DNA from: Antrihabitans auranticaus
Lineage (GTDB): Bacteria; Actinomycetota; Actinomycetes; Mycobacteriales; Mycobacteriaceae
Length of the DNA: 64,000 nucleotides
Reading direction: 5' to 3'
NCBI RefSeq assembly: GCF_016481275.1
Contig: NZ_JAEMNW010000002.1
Coordinates: forward strand, 186,001-250,000
How positions within the stretch are numbered: the first letter of the stretch is position 1; every line of letters starts with the position of its first letter. Below the pieces are notes generated by a model. It made no database searches. It had not been told where the DNA came from and saw only the letters and a list, made by a program, of their open reading frames with translations. Shown here piece by piece: positions 1-8,021 of the stretch. The position numbers and the translations under genes were made by a program.

Positions 1-2
1 CG

Positions 3-170
3 ACTGCCGAGTGCTATCCGTTCCCGACGAACCTCGACAACGACCCACCCGGTGATCGGCTGGCACCCCCGTCACAGGTCGACATCGTATGGGACGCACT
101 CGAGCAAGAACTTCCACCGACAACTCTTTCCGCTGCATTGGCAGCCCAATCCGAAAGGCGCAAGCCATGA
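3..170 (+). CDS. C-terminal 55 residues of an upstream gene (partial, unknown, possibly a sugar isomerase)
   Basis: An open frame enters from the left edge and ends in TGA whose first bases overlap the ATG of the next gene (ATGA). That overlap is typical of translationally coupled genes and supports this frame as the real end of an operon member. The visible peptide starts TAECYPFP and ends SERRKP. It is too short for a firm family call. The operon context (dehydrogenase plus TIM-barrel gene) makes a xylose-isomerase-like sugar isomerase/epimerase plausible, but this is inference. Confidence 0.5.
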   Translation, partial: TAECYPFPTNLDNDPPGDRLAPPSQVDIVWDALEQELPPTTLSAALAAQSERRKP

Positions 171-1180
171 CTCACGATTTCCGGATCGGGCTGATCGGGC
201 TAGGCCGCATCGGCGCGTTCCACGCCGAGACGCTGGCTTCGCTGCCCGGTGTTTCTGGGCTGGTCGTTGCCGACGCCGACCTCGCGCGGGCCGAAGCGGT
301 CGGCGCCAAGTTCGGCGCCGAGGTTGCCGCTAGCCCGGACGCACTGTTGGCTTCACGGCCTGACGGGGTGGTCATCGCGGCGGCAACCGATGCGCACGCA
401 GCGCTCATCCTGGCCGCGGTCGATGCGGGAATCCCGACGTTCTGCGAGAAGCCGACTGCGGCAACAGCCGCCGAGAGCCTCGCCGTGCTGGCGGGAACCA
501 GTGGTTCGGGCGTGCCGGTGCAGATCGGTTACCAACGCCGTTTCGATCCGGGATTCGTCGCAGCGCGCGCCGCGGTCGCCTCGGGGGAACTGGGCTGGTT
601 GCACACGGTGCGCTCGACGACGATGGACCCGGTTCCGCCGCCGCCCAGCTACATCGCAACTTCTGGTGGCATCTTCCGGGACTGCGGTGTCCACGACTTC
701 GACATCATCCGGTGGGTCACCGGACGTGAGGTCGTCGAGTTGGTCGCGATCGGGGCCAATCGCGGCGACAAGTCGTTCACGGCGGTCGGCGACGTCGACA
801 CTGCCGCAGTAACGTTGACCCTCGATGACGGGACTCTCGTTATCGTCAGCATCACCCGGTACAACGGTCGGGGGTACGACTGCCGCCTCGAGCTCCACGG
901 TTCCCGGGACAGCGTCGCCGCAGGCTGGGACGATCGACTTCCGATGCGATCGACAGAAGCTGGAGTGGAGTTTCCCGCGGGCGTTCCGCGGCAATTCTTC
1001 ATGGACCGGTTCCTACCCGCATATCGCGCCGAGCTCAGCGCGTTTCTCGATGTGGTCGCAGGCGTTCGCCCGTCGCCGTGCACGCTGAGCGACGCCATCG
1101 AGGCCGGCTGGATCGCAGAGGCGGCAACACTTTCCGCCCGTGAACACCGCGCCGTTCGAATGGAAGAGGTACGTCGATGA
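167..1180 (+). CDS. Gfo/Idh/MocA family oxidoreductase, inositol/sugar dehydrogenase type
   Basis: A 337-residue NAD(P)-dependent dehydrogenase. The N-terminal Rossmann fold carries GLGRIG at residues 11-16, the EKP motif has its conserved lysine at about residue 95, and the substrate-binding domain has the D-x3-H pair (D172, H176). Length is normal for IolG-like enzymes. The start at 167 is preferred over an in-frame ATG 78 bp upstream because it begins at the Rossmann strand and overlaps the upstream stop. It overlaps the next gene by ATGA. It is one of three paralogues in the island, so it probably oxidises an inositol stereoisomer or related polyol. The exact substrate cannot be read from sequence. 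Confidence 0.85.
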   Translation: MTHDFRIGLIGLGRIGAFHAETLASLPGVSGLVVADADLARAEAVGAKFGAEVAASPDALLASRPDGVVIAAATDAHAALILAAVDAGIPTFCEKPTAATAAESLAVLAGTSGSGVPVQIGYQRRFDPGFVAARAAVASGELGWLHTVRSTTMDPVPPPPSYIATSGGIFRDCGVHDFDIIRWVTGREVVELVAIGANRGDKSFTAVGDVDTAAVTLTLDDGTLVIVSITRYNGRGYDCRLELHGSRDSVAAGWDDRLPMRSTEAGVEFPAGVPRQFFMDRFLPAYRAELSAFLDVVAGVRPSPCTLSDAIEAGWIAEAATLSAREHRAVRMEEVRR

Positions 1181-2043
1181 GACTGGCTGGAGCACCGATC
1201 TCCTGGGGTGTGTGCGAAGTGCCGGGCTGGGGATACCAGCTCGCGCCCGAGCGGGTACTGCGCGAGATGGCAGGTGCCGGCCTGCAGGCTGCCGAGTTCG
1301 GTCCGGAGGGTTTTCTGCCTGCCGAACCCGGCGAGTTGACTCGCACCCTCGCGCAACACGGCCTTGCTCCGGTGGGTGCGTTCGCGCCGGTCGTTCTGCA
1401 CCGTGCCGATCACGACCCGGAACCCGAGGTTTCGGCGCTACTGGACACGTTTGCAGTCACTCGCGCGGACGTCCTCGTGCTCGCTGCCGCGACAGGGCAG
1501 GACGGGTACGACAGTCGGCCCGCGCTCGATGCCGACGGTTGGAAGACGTTGCTGCGCAATCTCGACAGGCTTGGCGATCTCGCGGCTGCCCGCGGTGTTC
1601 GTGCGGTTCTGCATCCGCACGTCGGGACGATGGTCGAGCAGCGGGACGAAGTGTTCCGAGTCTTGGACGGGTCGTCCATCGGAATTTGCCTGGACACGGG
1701 TCACCTGCTGATCGGCGGAACGGATCCACTCGAGCTCGTCGAAGCAGCCCCTGCACGGATCGGGCATGTTCACCTGAAGGACGTGAATACCTATCTGGCG
1801 CAACGTGTTCGGACTGGATCGCTGACCTACACCGAAGCTGTTCGGCTGGGCATGTACCAGCCACTCGGTGCCGGGAATGTCGACATCGCGGGCGTTGTAT
1901 CTCGCCTCGACGCGGCCGGCTACGACGGTTGGTATGTCCTGGAGCAAGACACGATCCTCGACGCCGAACCGGTCGGCATCGGTCCCCTCGCCGACGTCGA
2001 GCGGAGTATTGCGTACCTGAATTCTTTGAAGGTCTCGTCGTAA
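1177..2043 (+). CDS. TIM-barrel sugar isomerase/dehydratase, IolE-like (inosose dehydratase type)
   Basis: A 288-residue protein of the xylose isomerase-like (AP endonuclease family 2) fold. It opens with GAPISWGVCEVP, a phrase typical of myo-inosose-2 dehydratase IolE. Metal-ligand-like residues follow in LHPHVGTMVE, CLDTGHL, HVHLKD and a C-terminal LEQD. This set fits IolE, which dehydrates 2-keto-myo-inositol to the trihydroxycyclohexane-dione used by IolD. No other IolE candidate is nearer to iolD, so this is the probable dehydratase of the pathway. IolH-type proteins share the fold, so the symbol is left open. The start overlaps the upstream dehydrogenase stop, which implies coupling. 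Confidence 0.75.
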   Translation: MRLAGAPISWGVCEVPGWGYQLAPERVLREMAGAGLQAAEFGPEGFLPAEPGELTRTLAQHGLAPVGAFAPVVLHRADHDPEPEVSALLDTFAVTRADVLVLAAATGQDGYDSRPALDADGWKTLLRNLDRLGDLAAARGVRAVLHPHVGTMVEQRDEVFRVLDGSSIGICLDTGHLLIGGTDPLELVEAAPARIGHVHLKDVNTYLAQRVRTGSLTYTEAVRLGMYQPLGAGNVDIAGVVSRLDAAGYDGWYVLEQDTILDAEPVGIGPLADVERSIAYLNSLKVSS

Positions 2044-2048
2044 CGCTG

Positions 2049-2070
2049 CCCGCACTCATTCGGATGCGGG
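2049..2070 (+). terminator. Weak stem-loop just after the IolE-like gene
   Basis: CCCGCA (2049-2054) pairs with TGCGGG (2065-2070) around a 10-nt loop, 6 bp past the stop codon. There is no T-run, so it could only be a weak or Rho-assisted stop. Confidence 0.3.
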
Positions 2071-2123
2071 GTTGCCCTGTCGAGTGGGCGGTGGTGGCGG
2101 CGTTGGGCGGGTGATTGCGCTAC

Positions 2124-2860
2124 AGCAGCCCGTTCGGCGACGTTGTTTGGGCCCCGCGCGGCGAGCAGGTGGTTGGTGGGGTGTCGGCCGGGTGGCGGGC
2201 GCGCGACAACTGCCTGGTGGGCGACGTTGGTTGGGCCCCGCGTGGCGAGCAGGTGGTGGGCGGGGTATCGGCCGAGTGGGGGGCGCGGCAACTGCCTGCT
2301 GGGCGGTGCTGCACGGGGCGACCAGGTGGTTGGCGGGGTATCGGCCGGGTAGCGAGCGCGGCAACAGCCTGGTGGGCGACGTTGCACGCGGCGACCTGGC
2401 GGTTGGCGGGGTATCGGCCGAGTGGGGGGCGCGACAACAGCCTGGTGGGCGACGTTGGTTGGGCCCCGCGCGGCGAGCAGGTGGTTGGCGGGGTGTCGGC
2501 CGGGTGGCGGGCGCGGCAACAGCCTGGTGGGCGGTGCGGCACGGGGCGAGCAGGTGGTTGGCGGGGTATCGGCCGAGTGGGGGGCGGCAACTGCCTGGTG
2601 GGCAGTGCGGCACGGGCGACCAGGTGGTTGGCGGGGTGGCGGGCGCGACAACAGCCTGGTGGGCCCCGCGTGGCGAGCAGGTGGTTGGTGGGGTATCGGC
2701 CGAGTGGGGGGCGCGGCAACAGCCTGGTGGGCGACGTTGGTTGGGCCCCGCGTGGCGACCAGGTGGTTGGCGGGGTGTCGGCCGAGTAGCGAGCGCGACA
2801 GCAGCCTGCTGGGCGGTGCGGCAGGGGGGCGACCTCGGCCGAGTAGGGCGCGCGACAACA
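2124..2860. repeat. G-rich imperfect tandem repeat array, nine units
   Basis: Copies of a unit anchored on CAGGTGGTTGGCGGGGT recur with anchors at 2166, 2250, 2323, 2395, 2478, 2551, 2621, 2678 and 2760. Spacings are 84, 73, 72, 83, 73, 70, 57 and 82 bp. Long units (82-84 bp) carry GACGTTGGTTGGGCCCCGCG between anchors. Short units (about 72 bp) carry GGTGCGGCACGGGGCGA instead. Each unit also holds TCGGCCGAGTGG and CAACAGCCTGGTGGGCG. The plus strand is extremely G-rich with repeated GGGG runs. The array fills the gap between two convergent genes and ends at the stop codon of the ABC ATPase. Long open frames across it in several frames are artefacts of missing stops, so I call no protein here. 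Confidence 0.9.
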
Positions 2861-2862
2861 GG

Positions 2863-3678
2863 TCAGCGGCGCAATTCGTGGGTCAGTGCCTCGAGTTCGT
2901 CGCCACCCGCCATTTCCTGGGTGAGTTTGTCGAGGTCGATCTCGTCGTAGCGGCAGTCGAGCTTCTGCCTGCCGCGATTGAGGAGGACGAAGTGATCACC
3001 GACCATGTAGGCGTGATGTGGGTTGTGCGTGATGAAGATGACGCCGAAGCCTTGCTCCTTGGCTGCCGAGATGTAACGCAAGACCATCCCGGACTGCTTG
3101 ACGCCGAGGGCTGCGGTGGGCTCGTCGAGGATCAGCACCCGCGCACCGAAGAAGACTGCTCGGGCGATCGCCACGCATTGCCGCTGACCGCCGGAGAGGC
3201 TGCCGATGGCGGCGTCGACGTCCGGGAGGTCGATACCCATCTTGGCAAGTTCGCTCTTCGTCGTCGCCCGCATTGCGTTGGCGTCCAACGACTTCAGCAC
3301 TTTGCCCTTGCGCAGTTCCTGACCGAGGAAGAAGTTGCGCCACACCGGCATCAGGCTCACCACGGCCAGATCCTGGTACACCGTGGCGATGCCCTTGTTC
3401 AAAGCGTCCTTCGGTGAATTGAAGAGGGTCGGCTCGCCGTCGACGAGCATCTGGCCCTCGGTCGGTTGGTGCAGTCCCGCAATGATCTTGATCAGGGTGG
3501 ACTTGCCCGCACCGTTGTCGCCGAGTACGCCGGTGACCTCGCCGGCGCCGACCCGCAGGTTGATTCCCTTGAGCGCGATGATGTTTCCGTAGCTCTTGCC
3601 GACGTCCCGCAATTCGACGAGAGGGACTTTGCCGCCGGCCGGGGGAGTCTCGATCGGTGCCTCAGTGCTTGTACTCAT
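2863..3678 (-). CDS. Sugar ABC transporter ATP-binding protein (single-domain, FrcA-like)
   Basis: A 271-residue ATPase with Walker A GDNGAGKST (about residues 54-62), signature LSGGQRQ, Walker B LILDEPTAAL and the H-loop ITHNP. It belongs to the ribose/fructose-type importer family but has one nucleotide-binding domain, whereas RbsA-type proteins have two, so it presumably works as a homodimer. It is last in an operon with the permease and binding protein. Its place inside the inositol island suggests it drives inositol (or inositol-derivative) uptake. The stop codon abuts a G-rich repeat array. Confidence 0.92.
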   Translation of the reverse strand: MSTSTEAPIETPPAGGKVPLVELRDVGKSYGNIIALKGINLRVGAGEVTGVLGDNGAGKSTLIKIIAGLHQPTEGQMLVDGEPTLFNSPKDALNKGIATVYQDLAVVSLMPVWRNFFLGQELRKGKVLKSLDANAMRATTKSELAKMGIDLPDVDAAIGSLSGGQRQCVAIARAVFFGARVLILDEPTAALGVKQSGMVLRYISAAKEQGFGVIFITHNPHHAYMVGDHFVLLNRGRQKLDCRYDEIDLDKLTQEMAGGDELEALTHELRR

Positions 3679-3681
3679 GCC

Positions 3682-4740
3682 TCACCTTTTCGCGGCGTAG
3701 TTGCGGAATGCATTGTTGGCGATGACTGCGAACAGCAGCATCGCGCCGAGGAAGAACTTGAACCAGTCCGGGTTCCAGCCCGCGTAGACGATGCCCTGGT
3801 TCGTCATGCCGAAGATGAACGCACCGATTGCCGCCCCGATCGCGGTGCCGTAGCCGCCGGTGAGCAAGCAGCCGCCGATGACGGCCGCGATGATGTAGAG
3901 GAACTCGTTGCCGACGCCCTGACCCGACTGGATCGTGTTGAACGAGAACAGCAAATGCATGCCGACGAACCACGCCGCGAAGCCGACGGTCATGAACAGC
4001 CCGATCTTGACCATCGTCACCGGAACACCGATGGCGCGCGCACTGTCCTGATTGCCGCCGACGGCGAAGATCCAGTTGCCGATCTTCGTCTTGAACAGGA
4101 CGTAGGTTGCGATGGCGGTGAACAGCAGCCACCAGACGACAGTGATCCGAATGGACACATCGCCGATATGGAACGACGACGCGAAGACCTTCTTGGCCGA
4201 CTCGAAACCCTGCATGTCCGAGACGCTCTGCGTGGCAACCTGTCCCGCAACAAGTTTCGTGACGGCAAGGTTCGCGCCGGTGAGCATCAGGAAGGTGCCG
4301 AGCGTGATGAGGAACGACGGAATCTTCGTGCGCATCACGAGGTACCCGTTGACGAATCCGATGGCGAGCGCCAGCACGAGCGCCATGGCGGCGCCGGTCC
4401 ACAGGTTGAGGTGCAGGTTGTAGGCGAACATCGATGCCGCGAGCGAACTTGTCGTGACGGCGACACCCGATGAGAGGTCGAACTCGCCGCCGATCATCAG
4501 CAGCGCTACTGCGCACGCCATGATGCCGATCGTGGAACTGGCGTACAGCACGGTGGCCAGCGCCTCGGGGGTACGGAACGGTGCAGCGACGATACAGAAG
4601 AAGATGAAGATCGCGATTGCGCCGACCAGGGAACCGATTTCCGGTCGAACGAGCAAGCGCTGCAGACGTTTCGTCTCCTTGACGCGCTCGTCACGCACGA
4701 CCTTGTGACTGCCAAGGTCCAAATCTGCCTGTGTGGCCAT
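3682..4740 (-). CDS. Sugar ABC transporter permease (RbsC/FrcC family)
   Basis: A 352-residue hydrophobic protein with about 8-10 predicted membrane segments after a roughly 40-residue cytoplasmic N-terminus. It carries the family pattern GEFDLSSG and, later, GGYGTAIGAAIGAFIFG. It pairs with the single-domain ATPase that begins 3 bp downstream (stop at 3682, next start at 3678) and with the lipoprotein upstream, forming a complete importer. Family membership is clear. The substrate, probably inositol, is inferred from context. Confidence 0.92.
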   Translation of the reverse strand: MATQADLDLGSHKVVRDERVKETKRLQRLLVRPEIGSLVGAIAIFIFFCIVAAPFRTPEALATVLYASSTIGIMACAVALLMIGGEFDLSSGVAVTTSSLAASMFAYNLHLNLWTGAAMALVLALAIGFVNGYLVMRTKIPSFLITLGTFLMLTGANLAVTKLVAGQVATQSVSDMQGFESAKKVFASSFHIGDVSIRITVVWWLLFTAIATYVLFKTKIGNWIFAVGGNQDSARAIGVPVTMVKIGLFMTVGFAAWFVGMHLLFSFNTIQSGQGVGNEFLYIIAAVIGGCLLTGGYGTAIGAAIGAFIFGMTNQGIVYAGWNPDWFKFFLGAMLLFAVIANNAFRNYAAKR

Positions 4741-4766
4741 TGTCTAACCTTTCGTGCCGACTCGTA

Positions 4767-5771
4767 TCAGCGGGTTCCGTTGGCGGCGTATTCGGCTACC
4801 GAGTCGATGTTGGATTGGTCGATGAAGGCGGGACCCGTCAGCGTCGGCTGACCACCGCCGATGACGTTTCCGTTGTTGATGTAGAGCCAGAGCGAGTCGA
4901 CCGCGAGGTAGCCCTGCAGAAACGGCTGCTGATCGACGGCCCATTGCACCGAGCCGTCCCGGATCGCACCTACCAGCGCGGCATTGGTATCGAACGTGAC
5001 CACCTTCGCGCTGCTGCCCGAGTTCGTCACCGACTGCACCGCGGTCAGGGCGAAGGGCGCTCCGAGTGTGAGCACCCGGTCGATGCTCGGGTCCTGCTGA
5101 AGTTTGGCGGTGATCGTCGATTCCACGGACGGCATGTCCTTGCCGTTGACGTTCAGGATCTCCGTCTGCCCACGGAAGGCCTTCTTCACGCCGGCGCAGC
5201 GGGCCTCGAGGCCGACGTGGCCCTGCTCCTGGATCACGCAGAGAGTCTTCTTCGCACCATCCTGGTTCAAGCGCGCGCCCGCGGCCTCACCGGCGATGCC
5301 CTCGTCCTGGCCGAAGTATTCGAGAACGCCCATCTTCTGCCAGTCCGACAACCCGGAATTGAATGCGACGACGGGGATTCCGGCGCTTTCGGCCGCTGTC
5401 ACCGCTGCTGCCATCGCGTCGGGTTTGGCGAGCGTGATGGCGATTCCGTCGACCTTGGTGTCCACTGCAGACTGCACGAGGTTCGCCTGATTCGGCGCTT
5501 CCGGATCGTTGGAATAGCGCAGTTCGATATTGTCCTTCTTCGCCGCCGTCTCAGCGCCCTTGCGGACCAGGTCCCAGAAGGAATCACCGGGGACCTCGTG
5601 GGTGATGAACGCGATGGTCGCCCGCGGAGTATCTGCGGTACCTGCGCCCATGCCACCACCGGACGAGTCTGGCTTTCCTCCGGTGCTCGAGCACGCTGCC
5701 AGCGTGGCCGCCAGCAGCATTGCCCCGGTGGCAAGTGCGCAGGCCCGGCCGCGGGGATTCGGAAACCTCAT
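4767..5771 (-). CDS. Sugar ABC transporter substrate-binding lipoprotein
   Basis: A 334-residue precursor with a lipoprotein signal: a positively charged N-terminus, a hydrophobic stretch, then a lipobox LAAC with the cysteine at about residue 27, followed by a Gly/Ser-rich linker. The mature part is a type I periplasmic binding fold of the ribose/galactose kind (ATIAFITHEVPGDSFW, then GIPVVAFNSG, then VVTFDTNAA). It is first in the importer operon. The 24-bp IolR-type element at 5857-5880 sits about 85 bp upstream of the ATG and likely controls it. Confidence 0.92.
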   Translation of the reverse strand: MRFPNPRGRACALATGAMLLAATLAACSSTGGKPDSSGGGMGAGTADTPRATIAFITHEVPGDSFWDLVRKGAETAAKKDNIELRYSNDPEAPNQANLVQSAVDTKVDGIAITLAKPDAMAAAVTAAESAGIPVVAFNSGLSDWQKMGVLEYFGQDEGIAGEAAGARLNQDGAKKTLCVIQEQGHVGLEARCAGVKKAFRGQTEILNVNGKDMPSVESTITAKLQQDPSIDRVLTLGAPFALTAVQSVTNSGSSAKVVTFDTNAALVGAIRDGSVQWAVDQQPFLQGYLAVDSLWLYINNGNVIGGGQPTLTGPAFIDQSNIDSVAEYAANGTR

Positions 5772-5856
5772 TCGATTCGTCCTCTCGAAGTCGAGCGCCG
5801 GCGCCGGTGTAGTTGGCGCGCAACTGCTACCTGCATGTAATACGCATCACAGTCGG

Positions 5857-5880
5857 ATGTCAATAGTTTGTCCTGACATT
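5857..5880. promoter_or_regulatory. IolR-type operator/promoter element, copy 1 (ABC transporter operon)
   Basis: These 24 bp are identical, in reverse complement, to 9603-9626 in front of iolC. They contain TGTCCTGACA (5869-5878), which fits the KGWCHTRACA motif described for Corynebacterium IolR. They also contain a larger inverted repeat, ATGTCA and TGACAT 11 bp apart. On the minus strand TTGACA within it could serve as the -35 box, with TTACAT 17 bp later as a -10. Confidence 0.75.
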
Positions 5881-5891
5881 AGGACCACGTA

Positions 5892-6893
5892 TCAAATCGC
5901 TGACGAAGTGCCACGTGCGACAAGGTGGGGAGCCACGACGAGGTCCACTGATTCGAGTGGACCCGCACTTTCCACCCGGTCGACGGCCCGTGCAACGGCT
6001 AGGGCGCTGAGTTGGTCGGCGTCCTGTGCGACGGTGGTCAGATCGATGTGCGCGAGTCGGGCCAGCGCGCTGTCGTCGAAGCCGACGACCGATATGGATT
6101 GCGGCACAGCATGTCCGGATCGGATGAGCACGTCGAGCGCACCGACCGCTGAGCGATCGTTGAACGCGAAAAGCGCCGACGGAGCGGTGCTGCGGTCAGC
6201 CAGCAGGACGTGCGCTGCGCGGGCCCCGAACTCCTCTGTCGGACCGCCTTCGACAATCTCGGCCACCTCGCCCAGCCCCGCCCGGCGCATAGCGGAAAGG
6301 TAGCCGCGACGACGATCCGCCGCACCTGGGGCGCGGCCGCCGTCGATGTGCACAATCTTGCGATGGCCCAGCCCGAGCAGATGATCGACGGCAGACCGCG
6401 CTCCGCCGGCATCGTCGCTGTGCACCGAATCCACGCCCGGAACCCGCACGCGTCGTGCGAGTGCGACCACCGGAACCTGCTCCGCCAACTGCTGCAACTG
6501 CCGGGCCGGCAGCTGGGATCCGAGCAACAGCACGGCCTCGCACCGATCGTCGACAAGCGTTCGCACTGTGCGTGATTCGTTTCGGCGGGGCGTCACAGCG
6601 CTGAGGACGACGTCGTAGCCGAGCCGCTCGGCGGCAACGTAGATTCCGTCGACGAGGTCGGCATGAAACTGCTCGCCCGCGGCAAACGCCACGCCGAGGA
6701 GACGGCTGTGGTCTTGGCGCAGTAGGCGGGCGCGGGTGTCGGGTCGATAGCCCAGTTCGGCCGCTGCGGAGCGGACTCGCGTACGAGTCTCCGCGCTGGC
6801 GCCCGGTACGTCACGCATGACTATCGACACGAGCGCCCGGGAGACTCCAGCGTGCTCGGCTACGTCGTTGAGGGTCGGTCGCTTTCTCGTCAC
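5892..6893 (-). CDS. LacI family transcriptional regulator
   Basis: A 333-residue repressor. The N-terminal helix-turn-helix and hinge (TLNDVAEHAGVSRALVS, then YRPDTRARLLR) are followed by a periplasmic-binding-protein-like effector domain with VVGFDDSALA near the C-terminus. It is divergent from the dehydrogenase at 7005, and the gap holds two near-identical palindromes (6903-6918 and 6967-6982). It therefore most likely represses itself and that operon. The likely inducer is an inositol or another polyol, which is inference. Confidence 0.9.
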   Translation of the reverse strand: MTRKRPTLNDVAEHAGVSRALVSIVMRDVPGASAETRTRVRSAAAELGYRPDTRARLLRQDHSRLLGVAFAAGEQFHADLVDGIYVAAERLGYDVVLSAVTPRRNESRTVRTLVDDRCEAVLLLGSQLPARQLQQLAEQVPVVALARRVRVPGVDSVHSDDAGGARSAVDHLLGLGHRKIVHIDGGRAPGAADRRRGYLSAMRRAGLGEVAEIVEGGPTEEFGARAAHVLLADRSTAPSALFAFNDRSAVGALDVLIRSGHAVPQSISVVGFDDSALARLAHIDLTTVAQDADQLSALAVARAVDRVESAGPLESVDLVVAPHLVARGTSSAI

Positions 6894-6902
6894 GCCGCTG
6901 AG

Positions 6903-6918
6903 CCTAGATCGTTCTAGG
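6903..6918. promoter_or_regulatory. LacI-type operator, proximal to regulator gene
   Basis: CCTAGATCGTTCTAGG: arms CCTAGA/TCTAGG are perfectly inverted. Its 14-bp core CTAGATCGTTCTAG differs by one base from the site at 6968-6981. It is 10 bp from the LacI-family ATG. Confidence 0.7.
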
Positions 6919-6966
6919 AAATCCGTGCACGATATTGACCGGTGCGTGTCCGGTGCGGTTCACTCG

Positions 6967-6982
6967 ACTAGAACGTTCTAGT
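6967..6982. promoter_or_regulatory. LacI-type operator, proximal to dehydrogenase gene
   Basis: ACTAGAACGTTCTAGT is a perfect 16-bp palindrome 23 bp upstream of the ATG at 7005. It is centred 64 bp (about six helical turns) from the other copy, so DNA looping between the two is possible. Confidence 0.75.
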
Positions 6983-7004
6983 ACGACCCTTGAAAGGACA
7001 CCTC

Positions 7005-8021
7005 ATGACCCTGCGCGTCGGAATGATCGGCGCCGGGTGGATCGGCCGCTTTCACGCCGAAACACTGGCTCAGCGTCTCCCGGATACCGAATTGGTGGCG
7101 ATCGCAGATCCGATACCGCCTGCGGCAGAGATTCTTTCGTCGAGATTGAACGTGCGCCGGACCTACCTCGACCCTGCCGAGTTGATCTCCGATCCGGCCG
7201 TGCAAGCCGTGGCGATCTGTGCACCGGCCACAAGTCACGCCGACCTGGTCGTCGCGGCAGCCGAGGCGGGCAAGCACGTCTTCTGCGAGAAGCCTATGGC
7301 TCTGACCATCGCAGACGCCGACCGGGCGATCGCGGCTGCCCATGACGCCGGCGTCATCCTGCAGGTCGGTTTCAATCGGCGCTTCGATGCCGGCTTCGCT
7401 GCGGCCGAGCGCGCGATCCGAGCGGGCGAGATCGGAACGCCGCAATTGCTGCGTTCCCTCACCCGCGACCCGGGAATGTCGGTCGACACGGCAGCGCGAG
7501 TGAAGCCGTGGACGATCTTCAACGAGACGCTCATTCACGACTTCGATGCGTTGCGCTTCCTCAATCCGGATGCACGCGTTGTCGAGGTATTCGCGCAGGC
7601 GGACGCCCTCATTCATCCGCAATACAAAGACCGGGGTCTCCTCGACACCGCGATGGTCCAGCTTCGCTTCGACAACGGTGCGTTCGCCGTTGCCGAGGCC
7701 AGCTTCTCCGCGACGTACGGTTACGACATCCGCGGTGAAGTGTTCGGGTCCGACGGCATGGTGACGGCGGGCGAGCTCATGCAGACGTCGATGCGCCGGT
7801 ACGGGGCAGGCGGGCTTTGCATCGAAACCCCGCGGCTCAACATCGAACTCTTCCACGACGCGTACGTCGCCCAGTTTGCGCACTTTGCCGACTGCATCCT
7901 GGCCGGCCGGCCCCCGGCTGTGAACGGTGCGGATGCCAAAGCCGCGCTGGAGATAGCCTTGGCGGCAAGAGAATCCGTCGAGACCGGTGCGCCGGTCCGG
8001 CTCGCGGCGGTTGCAGCATGA
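7005..8021 (+). CDS. Gfo/Idh/MocA dehydrogenase, inositol 2-dehydrogenase type
   Basis: A 338-residue enzyme: Rossmann motif GAGWIG near the N-terminus, EKP lysine at about residue 96, and D..x..H-type substrate residues with H178 in TLIHDFDALRF. The start at 7005 is chosen over a TTG at 6990 because AAAGGA (6994-6999) is correctly spaced as a ribosome binding site. It overlaps the next gene by ATGA. Divergent from the LacI regulator and downstream of its operator, it is probably part of an operon for a polyol that needs its own inducer. It is closer in motif pattern to IolG than to glucose-fructose oxidoreductases. Confidence 0.87.
   Translation: MTLRVGMIGAGWIGRFHAETLAQRLPDTELVAIADPIPPAAEILSSRLNVRRTYLDPAELISDPAVQAVAICAPATSHADLVVAAAEAGKHVFCEKPMALTIADADRAIAAAHDAGVILQVGFNRRFDAGFAAAERAIRAGEIGTPQLLRSLTRDPGMSVDTAARVKPWTIFNETLIHDFDALRFLNPDARVVEVFAQADALIHPQYKDRGLLDTAMVQLRFDNGAFAVAEASFSATYGYDIRGEVFGSDGMVTAGELMQTSMRRYGAGGLCIETPRLNIELFHDAYVAQFAHFADCILAGRPPAVNGADAKAALEIALAARESVETGAPVRLAAVAA

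Noticed and set aside
2056-2950. Several long open frames (up to about 310 codons, both strands) across the repeat array
   Set aside because: They exist in at least five frames at once because the repeat lacks stops; products are Gly/Trp/Arg- or Pro/Arg-rich low complexity and have no ribosome binding site.
6967-6982. KstR-type site in the LacI operator
   Set aside because: AAC and GTT are adjacent (AACGTT) without the two-base gap required by the KstR motif; the pairing with 6903-6918 fits a LacI operator.
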